In this document: positions 15,268 to 23,598 of the stretch, piece by piece
Position numbering within the stretch: the first letter of the stretch is position 1
How the letters are laid out: each line of letters starts with the position of its first letter
Assembly (NCBI GenBank): GCA_019244055.1
Contig: JAFATG010000186.1
Span: 1-38,673, forward strand
DNA from: Acidobacteriaceae bacterium
GTDB taxonomy: Bacteria > Acidobacteriota > Terriglobia > Bryobacterales > Bryobacteraceae
Direction: 5' to 3'
Length of the DNA stretch: 38,673 nt
Position numbers and translations under genes: made by a program
Notes under the pieces: model-generated
The model's input: the letters and a program-made list of their open reading frames with translations, nothing else
The model's database searches: none
Told to the model about the DNA's origin: nothing

Positions 15268-15790
15268 CGCCAGCACAGCGACAGCTTCTGAAGCCAGGAA
15301 GCCGGCGTCCGGGTTGTGGAAAGACGTGTTGCCAACTAGCCCACTCGAGATCAAGCGGCATCGTCTTTCCGCCATGGAATCGCTGGTGAATCGATGGTTC
15401 ACGGAACCTCGAAAGCGCGATCGGCATTCGGACTTGCGGGTGACGGACCTGAGGGTACAGACGGCGTTGTGGGAGATCTGTAAGCGTCGGTTAGCATCTA
15501 AGCTAGTCGCGGTCCACAAACGGGCTTCGAGGACCTCACGAACTCCGGCTCGCCCCAAGTCGCGTCCAAGACTCTCGGACGCGGTCGCAAGTTGCTGAGC
15601 GATGAGCATTGTTCACCGAGATGCATTAGTAACGAAACGCACTTGCTTCCGGTATCCACATCAACCTAAAGCCCGTATTGCTTGATCACGGCCACCCCAA
15701 AACTTTCTTCTTCCATTTCCACATCGCATTACGCCGATCTGACGGTCACCGAGAAACCACCGCGATGTACCCTCGTCGCGAGGAGAACCT
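15268..15790. other. Gene-poor stretch of 523 bp
   Basis: No gene is supported. Open frames of 126 codons exist on both strands (about 15218-15609) but neither shows a ribosome site, a recognisable motif or natural amino-acid usage, and they shadow each other. A segment near 15440-15600 reads VTDLRVQTALWEICKRRLAS in one frame and might be a degraded coding remnant. The last 20 bp hold the GAGGAG ribosome site for the next gene. Confidence 0.5.
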
Positions 15791-16684
15791 ATGTCCCCAC
15801 GATCCATCCGCCGCGCGCAGGAACGCAAACTTAGAAAGCTGGCCCACAAAGCCGTTTCAGAACCGCGCACGTTAGTAAGCGGAGGCGGAAGCATTTCCCC
15901 CAACGAACCAAATCCCGAACTTCTCGACGAATTCACTCCCGAATTCATCGCCGAAGCCAACGCGCTCCGCGAAAAGCTCGAGCGCAAGGCCGGCCTCCTT
16001 CCCGATTCCGAGCCGGGAGCGCGAGCGACCTGTACCGTTCCCCCAACTCAACTCCATTCGGAACCGCGACCGCAAGGGAGCGGACGCGTCTCCCCCGCCC
16101 AACTCACCGCGAACCGTGCCAATGCCCAGCTATCCTGCGGTCCCCGGAGTGCCCAAGGAAAAGAAACCGTCTCTTTCAACGCTTTTCGCCATGGCCTCAC
16201 TGGACGTTTCAAAATCATGCCCTATGAGAGCGAGCGGGATTATGAAGAGCTTCTCGACGGCCTGAACCAAGAGCATCGTCCTTCCACCCCTACCGAGAAC
16301 CTACTCGTCGACCGCATGGCTCAGCACTATTGGCTTTCCCAGCGTGCGCTCTATCTCCAAGGCTTCTGCTTCAACGAATTCGGCGGCTGCGACAACGACG
16401 CTCACCTGGCGCTCTATCTGCGCTATCAAACCACCCACGAGCGCGCGTTCCATAAATGCTTGAATGACCTGCTCAAGCTCAAGGCAGAAAGGCGCAAAGA
16501 GCAAATTGGCTTTGTTTCGCAGCAGCAGAAACAAGCCGATCTGGCATGCCGCGAAGCCCGCGAAAAGCGCCAGCAAGAACGTCACAAATTCGCCGTCCTA
16601 CTCGATCAGGCCAAGCTCGACCACCAAAATCTGCTAAATTCGCAGCTCCCGGGAGGCGAAAAATTACTCGAAAAGGCCGCTTAG
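15791..16684 (+). CDS. Unknown-function protein of an expanded acidobacterial family
   Basis: A 297-residue, highly charged cytoplasmic protein. The conserved core is NRANAQLSCGPRSAQGKETVSFNAFRHGLTGRF (about 109-141), followed by PTENLLVDRMAQHYWLSQRALYL and a long Lys/Glu/Gln-rich helical tail (about 225-290) likely to form a coiled coil. I recall many paralogues with an 'ANRANAQLSTGP' core in acidobacterial genomes, but I know of no defined function, and a link to mobile or repetitive DNA is only a suspicion. GAGGAG at 15780-15785, 5 nt from the ATG, makes the start firm. Two 20-bp CCGC...GCGG units lie inside the gene in the same reading frame, encoding PRTLVSG and PRPQGSG. The gene converges on nuoN, 50 bp away. 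Confidence 0.75.
   Translation: MSPRSIRRAQERKLRKLAHKAVSEPRTLVSGGGSISPNEPNPELLDEFTPEFIAEANALREKLERKAGLLPDSEPGARATCTVPPTQLHSEPRPQGSGRVSPAQLTANRANAQLSCGPRSAQGKETVSFNAFRHGLTGRFKIMPYESERDYEELLDGLNQEHRPSTPTENLLVDRMAQHYWLSQRALYLQGFCFNEFGGCDNDAHLALYLRYQTTHERAFHKCLNDLLKLKAERRKEQIGFVSQQQKQADLACREAREKRQQERHKFAVLLDQAKLDHQNLLNSQLPGGEKLLEKAA
15863..15882. repeat. REP-like unit 1 inside the unknown-function gene
   Basis: A 20-bp unit bounded by CCGC and GCGG, with GTTAGTAAGC before the final GG. It encodes PRTLVSG in frame. It matches the unit at 16064-16083 in length, end sequences and reading frame. The complementary ends can pair as a small stem with an imperfect interior. Confidence 0.45.
16064..16083. 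repeat. REP-like unit 2 inside the unknown-function gene
   Basis: A 20-bp unit bounded by CCGC and GCGG, with GCAAGGGAGC before the final GG. It encodes PRPQGSG in frame. The last bases (AGCGG) and first seven (CCGCGxx) agree with unit 1. I recall similar units being abundant in some acidobacterial genomes, but this cannot be counted from one window. Confidence 0.45.
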
Positions 16685-16698
16685 CCGAAAACTCGTGG

Positions 16699-16716
16699 GG
16701 CGGACGCTCGCCTTTT
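16699..16716 (+). terminator. Weak intrinsic terminator candidate after the unknown-function gene
   Basis: GGCG-GACGCT-CGCC followed by TTTT lies 15 bp after the stop at 16684, in the short convergent gap before the nuoN stop. The stem is only 4 bp and the T-run is short, so it would be weak. Confidence 0.3.
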
Positions 16717-16734
16717 GGCATGTGCGCAGGCGCC

Positions 16735-18198
16735 CTATCGGAACGCCGCGGCGGAGTAAGACGCGAAACCGAGCAACGTGCCGGGAAAAATGCCGAGGAA
16801 CAGCGTTCCGAGCGCGCTCGCCCAAATTGCAACTCGGAGGCCGAGTGACGGCGGAGGCAGCGCGGTCATTGCCTCCGATGGCTCGTGCATATAGATTGCG
16901 ACCACGATCTTCAGATAGTAATAAGCCGCAATAGCGCTATTGACGAGCCCGAGTACGGTCAACCAGACCAGATGCGAACTCAACGCTGCTTGAAACACGT
17001 AGAACTTGCCGAAGAAGCCGCCGGTCAGCGGCACGCCGATGAGCGAGAAGACGAATACGGCCAGAAGGGCGGCGGTGGCGGGCTCGCGACGGCCCAATCC
17101 GGCGAGATCTTCGATCTTTACATATCGTTCATTCCGGGCAGCGATATGGCTTATGACTATGAACGCGCCGATGTTCATCAGAGCGTACGAAGCAAGGTAG
17201 AACATCGCGGCGGCCACGCCGATCTGAGAGCTTGCTGTAAGCGCGACCAGCACGTATCCGGCGTGCGCGATCGAACTATAGCCAAGCAGCCGCTTTACAT
17301 TGGTCTGCAGCAAAGCAGCGAAATTACCGATGATCATGGTCGCCAACGCGCAACCCCAAACGAGCCAGATCCAGCGATCGTTCAGAGGCCGGAACGATGT
17401 CATGAACACGCGGAAGAAGACAGCGAATGCGGCTGCCTTCGGGCCGGCTGACATGAAGGCACTGACCGGGGCGGCAGCTCCTTGATACACATCGGGCGCC
17501 CACATCTGAAAGGGCACAACCGAAACCTTGAAGCCGAATCCAACAAACATCAGCGCGGCCGCCAATCCGGCCAGCACGGACGGGCGTTCTCCCACGCTCA
17601 AAACCCGGCGGATCTCTTCGAGATTGGTCGATCCGATCAGCCCGTATGTCCAGGCGATGCCGTACAGAAGGAATGCAGTCGCAAACGAACCGAGCAGGAA
17701 GTACTTGAGCGCGGATTCATTGTTGCGGCGATCATCGCGAAGGTAACCGGCCAGGATGTACGTAGCGATCGAAGAGATCTCCAGGCCAATGAAGACCATG
17801 ATCAGGTCGTTCGAGGTCGCAAGAATGCATTGCCCAACCAGGGAGAACAAAATCAAGGCGTAATATTCTCCGCTCTGGGCGCCCTCGCGCTCGAGATAGT
17901 TGAACGAAGCAAGGACACACAAGAAGCCGACCACCAGCACCAAACCGCGAAAAAATGTGCCGTATCCATCGACGATCAACATGTTCTGAAAGGCGATGCC
18001 GGCATCCGTAAACGCGCCGATATTGGCCACGAATGCCAGGACGATACCCAAAACGGCGATACCGCCCAAAAACGATTTCTTGCTGCCCTCGGGCGTAACG
18101 GCCTCGAGCATCATGATGACGATGCCGAATACGGTCAGGATGATCTCGGGAAGAAAGCGCAGGTAATCGGCAGCCGCGATCTGAATATCAATGGGCAT
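16735..18198 (-). CDS. nuoN: NADH-quinone oxidoreductase subunit N
   Basis: Antiporter-like proton-pumping subunit of the complex I membrane arm, 487 residues with about 14 transmembrane helices, the family's usual size. The key-glutamate helix is seen as IMVFIGLEISSIATYILAG (about 127-145). The KVSVVPFQMWAPDVYQGAAAPVSAFMS block carries the conserved lysine and broken-helix Pro. It is the last gene of the operon; its ATG lies 11 bp inside the end of nuoM, so translation is likely coupled. The order L-M-N is canonical. Confidence 0.95.
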   Translation of the reverse strand: MPIDIQIAAADYLRFLPEIILTVFGIVIMMLEAVTPEGSKKSFLGGIAVLGIVLAFVANIGAFTDAGIAFQNMLIVDGYGTFFRGLVLVVGFLCVLASFNYLEREGAQSGEYYALILFSLVGQCILATSNDLIMVFIGLEISSIATYILAGYLRDDRRNNESALKYFLLGSFATAFLLYGIAWTYGLIGSTNLEEIRRVLSVGERPSVLAGLAAALMFVGFGFKVSVVPFQMWAPDVYQGAAAPVSAFMSAGPKAAAFAVFFRVFMTSFRPLNDRWIWLVWGCALATMIIGNFAALLQTNVKRLLGYSSIAHAGYVLVALTASSQIGVAAAMFYLASYALMNIGAFIVISHIAARNERYVKIEDLAGLGRREPATAALLAVFVFSLIGVPLTGGFFGKFYVFQAALSSHLVWLTVLGLVNSAIAAYYYLKIVVAIYMHEPSEAMTALPPPSLGLRVAIWASALGTLFLGIFPGTLLGFASYSAAAFR

Positions 18199-19729
18199 CC
18201 ACCACCTCGGCGGCCGGAACAGCCGATGGCATCGTCAACTGAACTCGGTACTGATTGTTTACAGTCGTCTCCTCGAGCAGTCGCGAAGTCGCCGAAGAGA
18301 TCGGCGGCATGAACGATTGCGTGTAACTTCCCAGCCAGATCATCAGGGCAATGAGCGGTAGAACCGGCACCCAATCCCGCCGGGTGAGATCGAGAAACCC
18401 GGTGGCCGCCTCTGTTTTGCCTAGGAACGTCCGCTGGTACATCCACAACATATATGCGGCCGAAAGAACCACGCCGATGGCTGCCCACGCCGCCCAGGAA
18501 AACTGAGTAAGTGCGGCGCCTTGAAGAATTAGATATTCACCAATGAAGTTGCACAGAGTGGGAAGACCGACACTCGCGAAGAGTGCGATCAGGAATACCG
18601 TGGCAAGCGCGGGTGCCGGAGTGGCGATGCCGCCGAAATCCGCAATATCGAGCGAGCCGCGACGCTCCTCGAGATACCCAACCAAGAGGAAGAGTGCGCC
18701 GGTCGAGATGCCATGAGCAATCATCTGGTACACCGCACCATCCGCGCCCTGCTGGCTAAAGGTAAAGATTCCGAGGACCACAAATCCAAGATGGCTGATC
18801 GAAGAATAAGCAATGAGCCGTTTGAGATTCCGTTGGATCAACGCGATCAGAGCGCCGTAGACGATACCGGTGATCGCAAGAGCGGCTATCCAATCGGAAC
18901 ATCGATGCGCCCCGGTTGGAACGAGAGGCAAGCAGTAACGAAGCAGTCCGTATGCGCCCATCTTCGACATCACCGCCGCAAGCAGAAATGTAGCTGGTAC
19001 GGGAGCCTCGGTATAGGTGTCGGGCAGCCACGTGTGCAGCGGGAAAATGGGCACTTTTACCGCAAACGCCGCGAAGAAACCGAGGAAGAGCAGCATCTGC
19101 TGCGTGGGGCTGAACATCACTCGCCCGGAGTTGACGGCATTCATGATGTCCACGTAATCGAAGCTGCCCGCCTCCGTATAGAGATAAATGATCGAGGCCA
19201 GCATCAGCACAGAGCCAAGCATCGTGTACACGAAGAACTTGACGGCGGCAGGTCCGCGTCTGGCGCTGCCCCAGCTTCCCACCATGAGATACATGGGAAC
19301 CAGCGCCACCTCCCAAAACACATAGAAGATGAACAGATCGAGTGCGCTGAAGACGCCGATTAACCCAAACTCAAACAGAAGCAGCAAAGCGTAGAAGTTC
19401 TTGTGCCGCTCCTTAATCATCGTTTGGGAGATCCAGACGGCGATAGGAAGCAGCAGAGTTGTCAGAATTACGAGCCACAGGTTAATGCCGTCGACGCCGA
19501 GGTGCAAATGAATGCGCAACCCGGGCGTATCGACCCAGAGCCGGTCCACGGTGGAGGAGAAGTGGCCGCTAGCTGCATTGGCCGGCGCGATCAAAGTCAG
19601 AGAAGTGAAGAACGCCGCCAGTGTCGCGATGAGAGCGACAGCGAAGGAGGCCTTCGATTCCCGAGGCAGGAAGAGAAGAATAAAAAATCCGATCAGCGGA
19701 ATGAGCAGAACAGCGCCGAGAGGGTTCAT
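18188..19729 (-). CDS. nuoM: NADH-quinone oxidoreductase subunit M
   Basis: Second antiporter-like subunit of complex I, 513 residues with about 14 membrane helices. LFIFYVFWEVALVPMYLMVG carries the essential glutamate of helix 5. KVPIFPLHTWLPDTYTEAPVPATFLLAAVMSKMGAYGLLR is the conserved lysine/TM7-8 block. The start overlaps the nuoL stop as ATGA, and the end overlaps the nuoN start by 11 bp. Nothing is missing relative to functional family members. Confidence 0.96.
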   Translation of the reverse strand: MNPLGAVLLIPLIGFFILLFLPRESKASFAVALIATLAAFFTSLTLIAPANAASGHFSSTVDRLWVDTPGLRIHLHLGVDGINLWLVILTTLLLPIAVWISQTMIKERHKNFYALLLLFEFGLIGVFSALDLFIFYVFWEVALVPMYLMVGSWGSARRGPAAVKFFVYTMLGSVLMLASIIYLYTEAGSFDYVDIMNAVNSGRVMFSPTQQMLLFLGFFAAFAVKVPIFPLHTWLPDTYTEAPVPATFLLAAVMSKMGAYGLLRYCLPLVPTGAHRCSDWIAALAITGIVYGALIALIQRNLKRLIAYSSISHLGFVVLGIFTFSQQGADGAVYQMIAHGISTGALFLLVGYLEERRGSLDIADFGGIATPAPALATVFLIALFASVGLPTLCNFIGEYLILQGAALTQFSWAAWAAIGVVLSAAYMLWMYQRTFLGKTEAATGFLDLTRRDWVPVLPLIALMIWLGSYTQSFMPPISSATSRLLEETTVNNQYRVQLTMPSAVPAAEVVDAH

Positions 19730-21573
19730 CGAGTGCTTCCCGCGAGAATGAAGACAAAAATTACCAGGAGAGAGCCGGCCAAGATCAGCGTGGCGTAGTT
19801 GCGGATGCTCCCGGACTGATAGCGACGGAACATAGAGCCCCAGTCGCGCACGACCCGCCCTAATCCATTGACCAAGCCGGTATCAATAAGTCCTTCGTCC
19901 ACACCGCGCCAAAGAAACGTGCGCGAGATGCCTTCGAGCGGCTTGACGATTGCGGCTTGGTAGAACTCGTCCACGTAATACTTGTTGAGCACCAGCGTAT
20001 AGAGCGGCCCCATCGCGTTCTTAAACGATTCGGCAAGTCCAGGCCGAAAAACATACATAATGGCCGCAATGATGATGCCCAGAATGCCGAATGAAGCGGA
20101 GATCACCATGGCCGTAACGTTTTCGTGCTCGGAGAGCGGGAAAGCCGGCGAGAGCCAGGTCGGCACGTTGATGTAGCCGCCTCCGATCGAAAGAACAGCG
20201 AGCACGATGAGCGGCAAGGTCATGACTGGCGGCGATTCGTGCGCGTGATGATGGCCGCGATACTCTCCGAAAAATGCCAGGAAATAGGCGCGAAATACGT
20301 AAAACGCCGTGATGCCCGCGGTGATCGCTCCAATCCAAAACATCCAGGGCGCGTGCGTATATGCGGCTGACAAAATCGCGTCCTTGCTGAAAAACCCGGA
20401 GAAGCCCGGAAACCCTGAGATCGCGAGGCACGCCGCTCCCAGGGTCCAGAACGTGATGGGCATGGCTTTCCGAAGACCGCCCATGTGCCGTAAATCCTGC
20501 TCGCCGCTCAAGCCGTGAATGACGCTGCCGGCGCCCAAGAAGAGGAGCGCCTTAAAGAAGGCATGAGTCATGAGGTGAAAAATACCCGCCGAATACGCTC
20601 CTACTCCGAGTCCCAGGAACATGTAGCCGAGCTGCGAAATGGTCGAGTAGGCAAAGACTCTCTTAATGTCGTTCTGCGCCATTCCGATAGTCGCAGCCAT
20701 AACGGCAGTAATGAGGCCCACTACCGCAACGAAGCTCATCGCGACGGGCGCATGATCGTACAGGAACGAAAGGCGGGCGATCATGTACACGCCGGCCGTG
20801 ACCATGGTGGCCGCGTGAATCAAAGCAGAAACGGGCGTTGGACCGGCCATTGCATCCGGGAGCCAAACAAATAAGGGAATCTGAGCCGACTTGCCGGTTG
20901 CGCCTGCGAATAACAGGAGCGTGAGAACAGTCAGGGTGCCGAATCCTACTTCCGCCGGCATGGTCCCGACCGCCGTCGCCATCTTGCCGAAATCGAGAGT
21001 ATGGAACGTCACGACGGTGAGGAGAATGCCGAGCGTGAATCCAAAGTCACCGATACGGTTCACGATGAACGCTTTGTTTCCGGCATTGGTGACCCAGTCT
21101 TCATGGAAATAAAAACTGACCAGCAGATAACTGGAGAGGCCCACGCCTTCCCAACCGACGAACAGGAGTAGCAGATTCGAGGCCAGCACCAGAATCAGCA
21201 TGAAAAACATGAACAGATTCAGGAAACTGAAGAACCGGTAATAGCCGCTATCCTCGGCCATGTAACCGATCGAATAGATGTGGATGAGCAGCCCGACGCC
21301 AGTTACGACGAGCAGCATCACGGATGTCAGGCGATCAATGACCAGGTCAAACCCAACCTGGAGAAAACCGCTCTGGATCCAGGTGAAGTAATGCTCCGAA
21401 TACGCCGTGTTCAGCGGAGAGAGCTTCAGGAGAATCGCGACGACATAGAGGAACGACGCGGCCACCGTGCCAACCCCGATCACACTGATCAATTGCTTGC
21501 TGACACGGCGGCCCAAGATGCCATTCAGCGCGAAACCGATCAGAGGAAAGAACGGAATGAGCCAGAGGTTCAT
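19726..21573 (-). CDS. nuoL: NADH-quinone oxidoreductase subunit L
   Basis: Distal antiporter-like subunit with the long lateral helix, 615 residues. E142 in LLFVGWEGVGLSSYLLVS and K228 in GATGKSAQIPLFVWLPDAM are the expected proton-path residues. The His-rich loop YRGHHHAHESPPV and the C-terminal amphipathic helix region plus final membrane anchor (ATLILAGSLLVIFVFIL) fit the family. It lies 7 bp after nuoK and overlaps nuoM by ATGA. Confidence 0.96.
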   Translation of the reverse strand: MNLWLIPFFPLIGFALNGILGRRVSKQLISVIGVGTVAASFLYVVAILLKLSPLNTAYSEHYFTWIQSGFLQVGFDLVIDRLTSVMLLVVTGVGLLIHIYSIGYMAEDSGYYRFFSFLNLFMFFMLILVLASNLLLLFVGWEGVGLSSYLLVSFYFHEDWVTNAGNKAFIVNRIGDFGFTLGILLTVVTFHTLDFGKMATAVGTMPAEVGFGTLTVLTLLLFAGATGKSAQIPLFVWLPDAMAGPTPVSALIHAATMVTAGVYMIARLSFLYDHAPVAMSFVAVVGLITAVMAATIGMAQNDIKRVFAYSTISQLGYMFLGLGVGAYSAGIFHLMTHAFFKALLFLGAGSVIHGLSGEQDLRHMGGLRKAMPITFWTLGAACLAISGFPGFSGFFSKDAILSAAYTHAPWMFWIGAITAGITAFYVFRAYFLAFFGEYRGHHHAHESPPVMTLPLIVLAVLSIGGGYINVPTWLSPAFPLSEHENVTAMVISASFGILGIIIAAIMYVFRPGLAESFKNAMGPLYTLVLNKYYVDEFYQAAIVKPLEGISRTFLWRGVDEGLIDTGLVNGLGRVVRDWGSMFRRYQSGSIRNYATLILAGSLLVIFVFILAGSTR

Positions 21574-21580
21574 GTTTGGT

Positions 21581-21889
21581 TTAAAGTTTCAGGGAATCGA
21601 CTTCGTCAATCTGAAGCGTGCCGCGATTTTTGAAGATGGTGAGAATGATGGCCAAGCCGACTGCCGCCTCCGCGGCTGCGACCACCATCACGAAGAAGGA
21701 AAAAATGTGTCCGTCGATACGATGAAGTTCGTACGAAAACGCAATAAACGTCAGGTTCACAGCGTTAAGCATCAGTTCGATCGACATGAATACTGTGATG
21801 ACGCTCTTACGGTAAACAAACCCCGCCACACCGAGGGCGAACAGGATCGCACTCAGAATCAAGTACCACGACAGCGGAACGTGTCCCAT
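21581..21889 (-). CDS. nuoK: NADH-quinone oxidoreductase subunit K
   Basis: Small three-helix membrane subunit, 102 residues, homologous to MrpC/ND4L. The two membrane carboxylates are present: E38 in FMSIELMLNAVNL and E74 in VVAAAEAAVGLAI, matching E36 and E72 of E. coli NuoK. It begins 1 bp after the nuoJ stop. Confidence 0.96.
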   Translation of the reverse strand: MGHVPLSWYLILSAILFALGVAGFVYRKSVITVFMSIELMLNAVNLTFIAFSYELHRIDGHIFSFFVMVVAAAEAAVGLAIILTIFKNRGTLQIDEVDSLKL

Positions 21890-21890
21890 G

Positions 21891-22394
21891 CTATTCGATC
21901 TCCCTTCTGGCGAGGACTACCGCACCCAGAATCGCGATCAGTATCAAAACGGATATCACTTCGAACGGCAATAAATAGGTAGTGAACAGCAGCTCGCCGA
22001 TGTGCTGAGCGGTACCACCCACCCAACTGCCGAAGTCAACATCGCGAAGCGGCGGCAAAACGCCCCAGACGAGATACGCCAGCAATCCGACAAAGCAAAG
22101 CAACAGCGGCAATCCCAGAATCTGGGCAAACCAGGATTTGGTGCTTGCCTTCTCGGTTCCCGCATTCAGCAGCATAATGACGAAAACGAACAGGACCATG
22201 ACGGCGCCGCCGTAAACGATCATCTGGGCCATCGCCAGAAACTCCGCGCCGAGCAGCAAATAGAGAACCGCCAGGGAGCCCATGACGCCGATTAAGGAAA
22301 GCGCGCTCGCGATCGGATGCTTTTGGAGGACGAGATTGAATCCGCAGACAACAGCGACGATGGCGCAGATGATGAATATCCAACTATCGATCAA
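21891..22394 (-). CDS. nuoJ: NADH-quinone oxidoreductase subunit J
   Basis: ND6-like subunit with five membrane helices, 167 residues. The conserved block AEFLAMAQMIVYGGAVMVLFVFVIMLL includes the pi-bulge helix 3 involved in coupling. The start is TTG at 22394, supported by a very strong ribosome site (GAGGTGA, 4 nt upstream). In most operons nuoI precedes nuoJ; here nuoH is directly upstream with a 16-bp gap and no room for nuoI. Confidence 0.95.
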   Translation of the reverse strand: MIDSWIFIICAIVAVVCGFNLVLQKHPIASALSLIGVMGSLAVLYLLLGAEFLAMAQMIVYGGAVMVLFVFVIMLLNAGTEKASTKSWFAQILGLPLLLCFVGLLAYLVWGVLPPLRDVDFGSWVGGTAQHIGELLFTTYLLPFEVISVLILIAILGAVVLARREIE

Positions 22395-22410
22395 GGGGTC
22401 ACCTCACGTC

Positions 22411-23598
22411 TCAAGAAACCAACGCGACAAGGAGCGCGGTGAGCAGTAGATTCGCGAGTGCGCATGGAAAGAGAAATGTCCACGCGAAGTGCATCAGCTG
22501 GTCATAGCGGAAACGAGGAAGTGTCCCGCGAACCCATATGTAGGTGAACAGCAGAGCGCCGGCCTTAGCGGCGAACCACCAGGGCGGAACAAGAAATCTT
22601 TGAATGATCGGAATCGCCCAGATGACCGCCAGAATCAGGAACATGACGCCGAATACAGGGAAGGTGTACTTGTCCCGTTTTCTCGCCGGCTGGATGGCAT
22701 GAAAGAAACAAATAATCGCAGCGAAAACAAACACCGCGGTGGGCACCCAATTCGAATACGGAGCGGGAAATAACGGCGTCCACCCGCCGAGAAACAGCAG
22801 TGTGGCAACGCACGTAATCGTCACCATATTGGCGTACTCCGACATAAAGAAGCAGGCGAATTTCATGCTGCTGTATTCGGTATGAAACCCGGCAACAAGC
22901 TCGTTTTCCGCCTCCGGCAAGTCGAACGGCAAGCGGTTCGTCTCAGCGAAACCCGCAATCATGAAAATGATGAAGCCAAAGATTTGCGGGAAAGGCATTT
23001 GAAAAATGTTCCACCGCGGAATGAAGCCGAGGTAGTAACCCATCTGGCTCTCGGTGATGGACCGAAAACTAAGATGATTCGCGAGCAGGAGCGGTGAAAC
23101 GATGACCAAGGTCAGCGGCAGTTCATAGCTGATCATCTGGGCACTGCTGCGCAACCCACCAAGCAGCGAGTACTTATTGTTAGATGACCAGCCGGCAAGC
23201 GCAACGCCGTAGACGCTAACTGCGCCAATCGCCAGGATAAAAAGAATCCCGACATTTACATCACTGATCTGCTCAAAGGTCTGGTAACCGGCTGCAGTTA
23301 CCGCGGGACCGAACGGAATGATGGAGATGGAAATCAGAGCGAGCGAAACCGCGATAAACGGTGCAAGCAGATAGAAGAACTTATTCGCGTACGGCGGTAC
23401 CAGATCTTCTTTTGTCAGCAGTTTGAACACATCGGCCAACGGTTGCATCAGCCCGTGCGGTCCAACTCGCAGGGGGCCAGTTCGGGATTGGATATGCGCC
23501 AGAACTTTTCGCTCGATCCATTGCAGATAGGCGAGCGTGGTCATGAATACCGCGAAGACGATGACGATCTTAATCAGGCTGACAATGAAGAAGTTCAT
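22411..23598 (-). CDS. nuoH: NADH-quinone oxidoreductase subunit H
   Basis: ND1-like subunit forming the quinone chamber at the junction of the two arms, 395 residues, longer than E. coli NuoH (about 325). The signature WIERKVLAHIQSRTGPLRVGPHGLMQPLADVFKLLTKED follows TM1. The acidic loop FAETNRLPFDLPEAENELVAGFHTEYSS carries the conserved glutamates. The extra length lies in loops near 185-205 and in the C-terminal third. No ferredoxin-type cysteines occur, so NuoI is not fused here. It overlaps the nuoG stop by ATGA. Confidence 0.95.
   Translation of the reverse strand: MNFFIVSLIKIVIVFAVFMTTLAYLQWIERKVLAHIQSRTGPLRVGPHGLMQPLADVFKLLTKEDLVPPYANKFFYLLAPFIAVSLALISISIIPFGPAVTAAGYQTFEQISDVNVGILFILAIGAVSVYGVALAGWSSNNKYSLLGGLRSSAQMISYELPLTLVIVSPLLLANHLSFRSITESQMGYYLGFIPRWNIFQMPFPQIFGFIIFMIAGFAETNRLPFDLPEAENELVAGFHTEYSSMKFACFFMSEYANMVTITCVATLLFLGGWTPLFPAPYSNWVPTAVFVFAAIICFFHAIQPARKRDKYTFPVFGVMFLILAVIWAIPIIQRFLVPPWWFAAKAGALLFTYIWVRGTLPRFRYDQLMHFAWTFLFPCALANLLLTALLVALVS

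Noticed and set aside
15218-15609. Two opposing 126-codon frames
   Set aside because: They overlap almost completely on opposite strands, lack ribosome sites and recognisable motifs, and have skewed Arg/Ser-rich composition.
17482-18312. Long plus-strand frames opposite the nuo genes
   Set aside because: They are antisense shadows of strongly conserved Nuo subunits and show no family resemblance.
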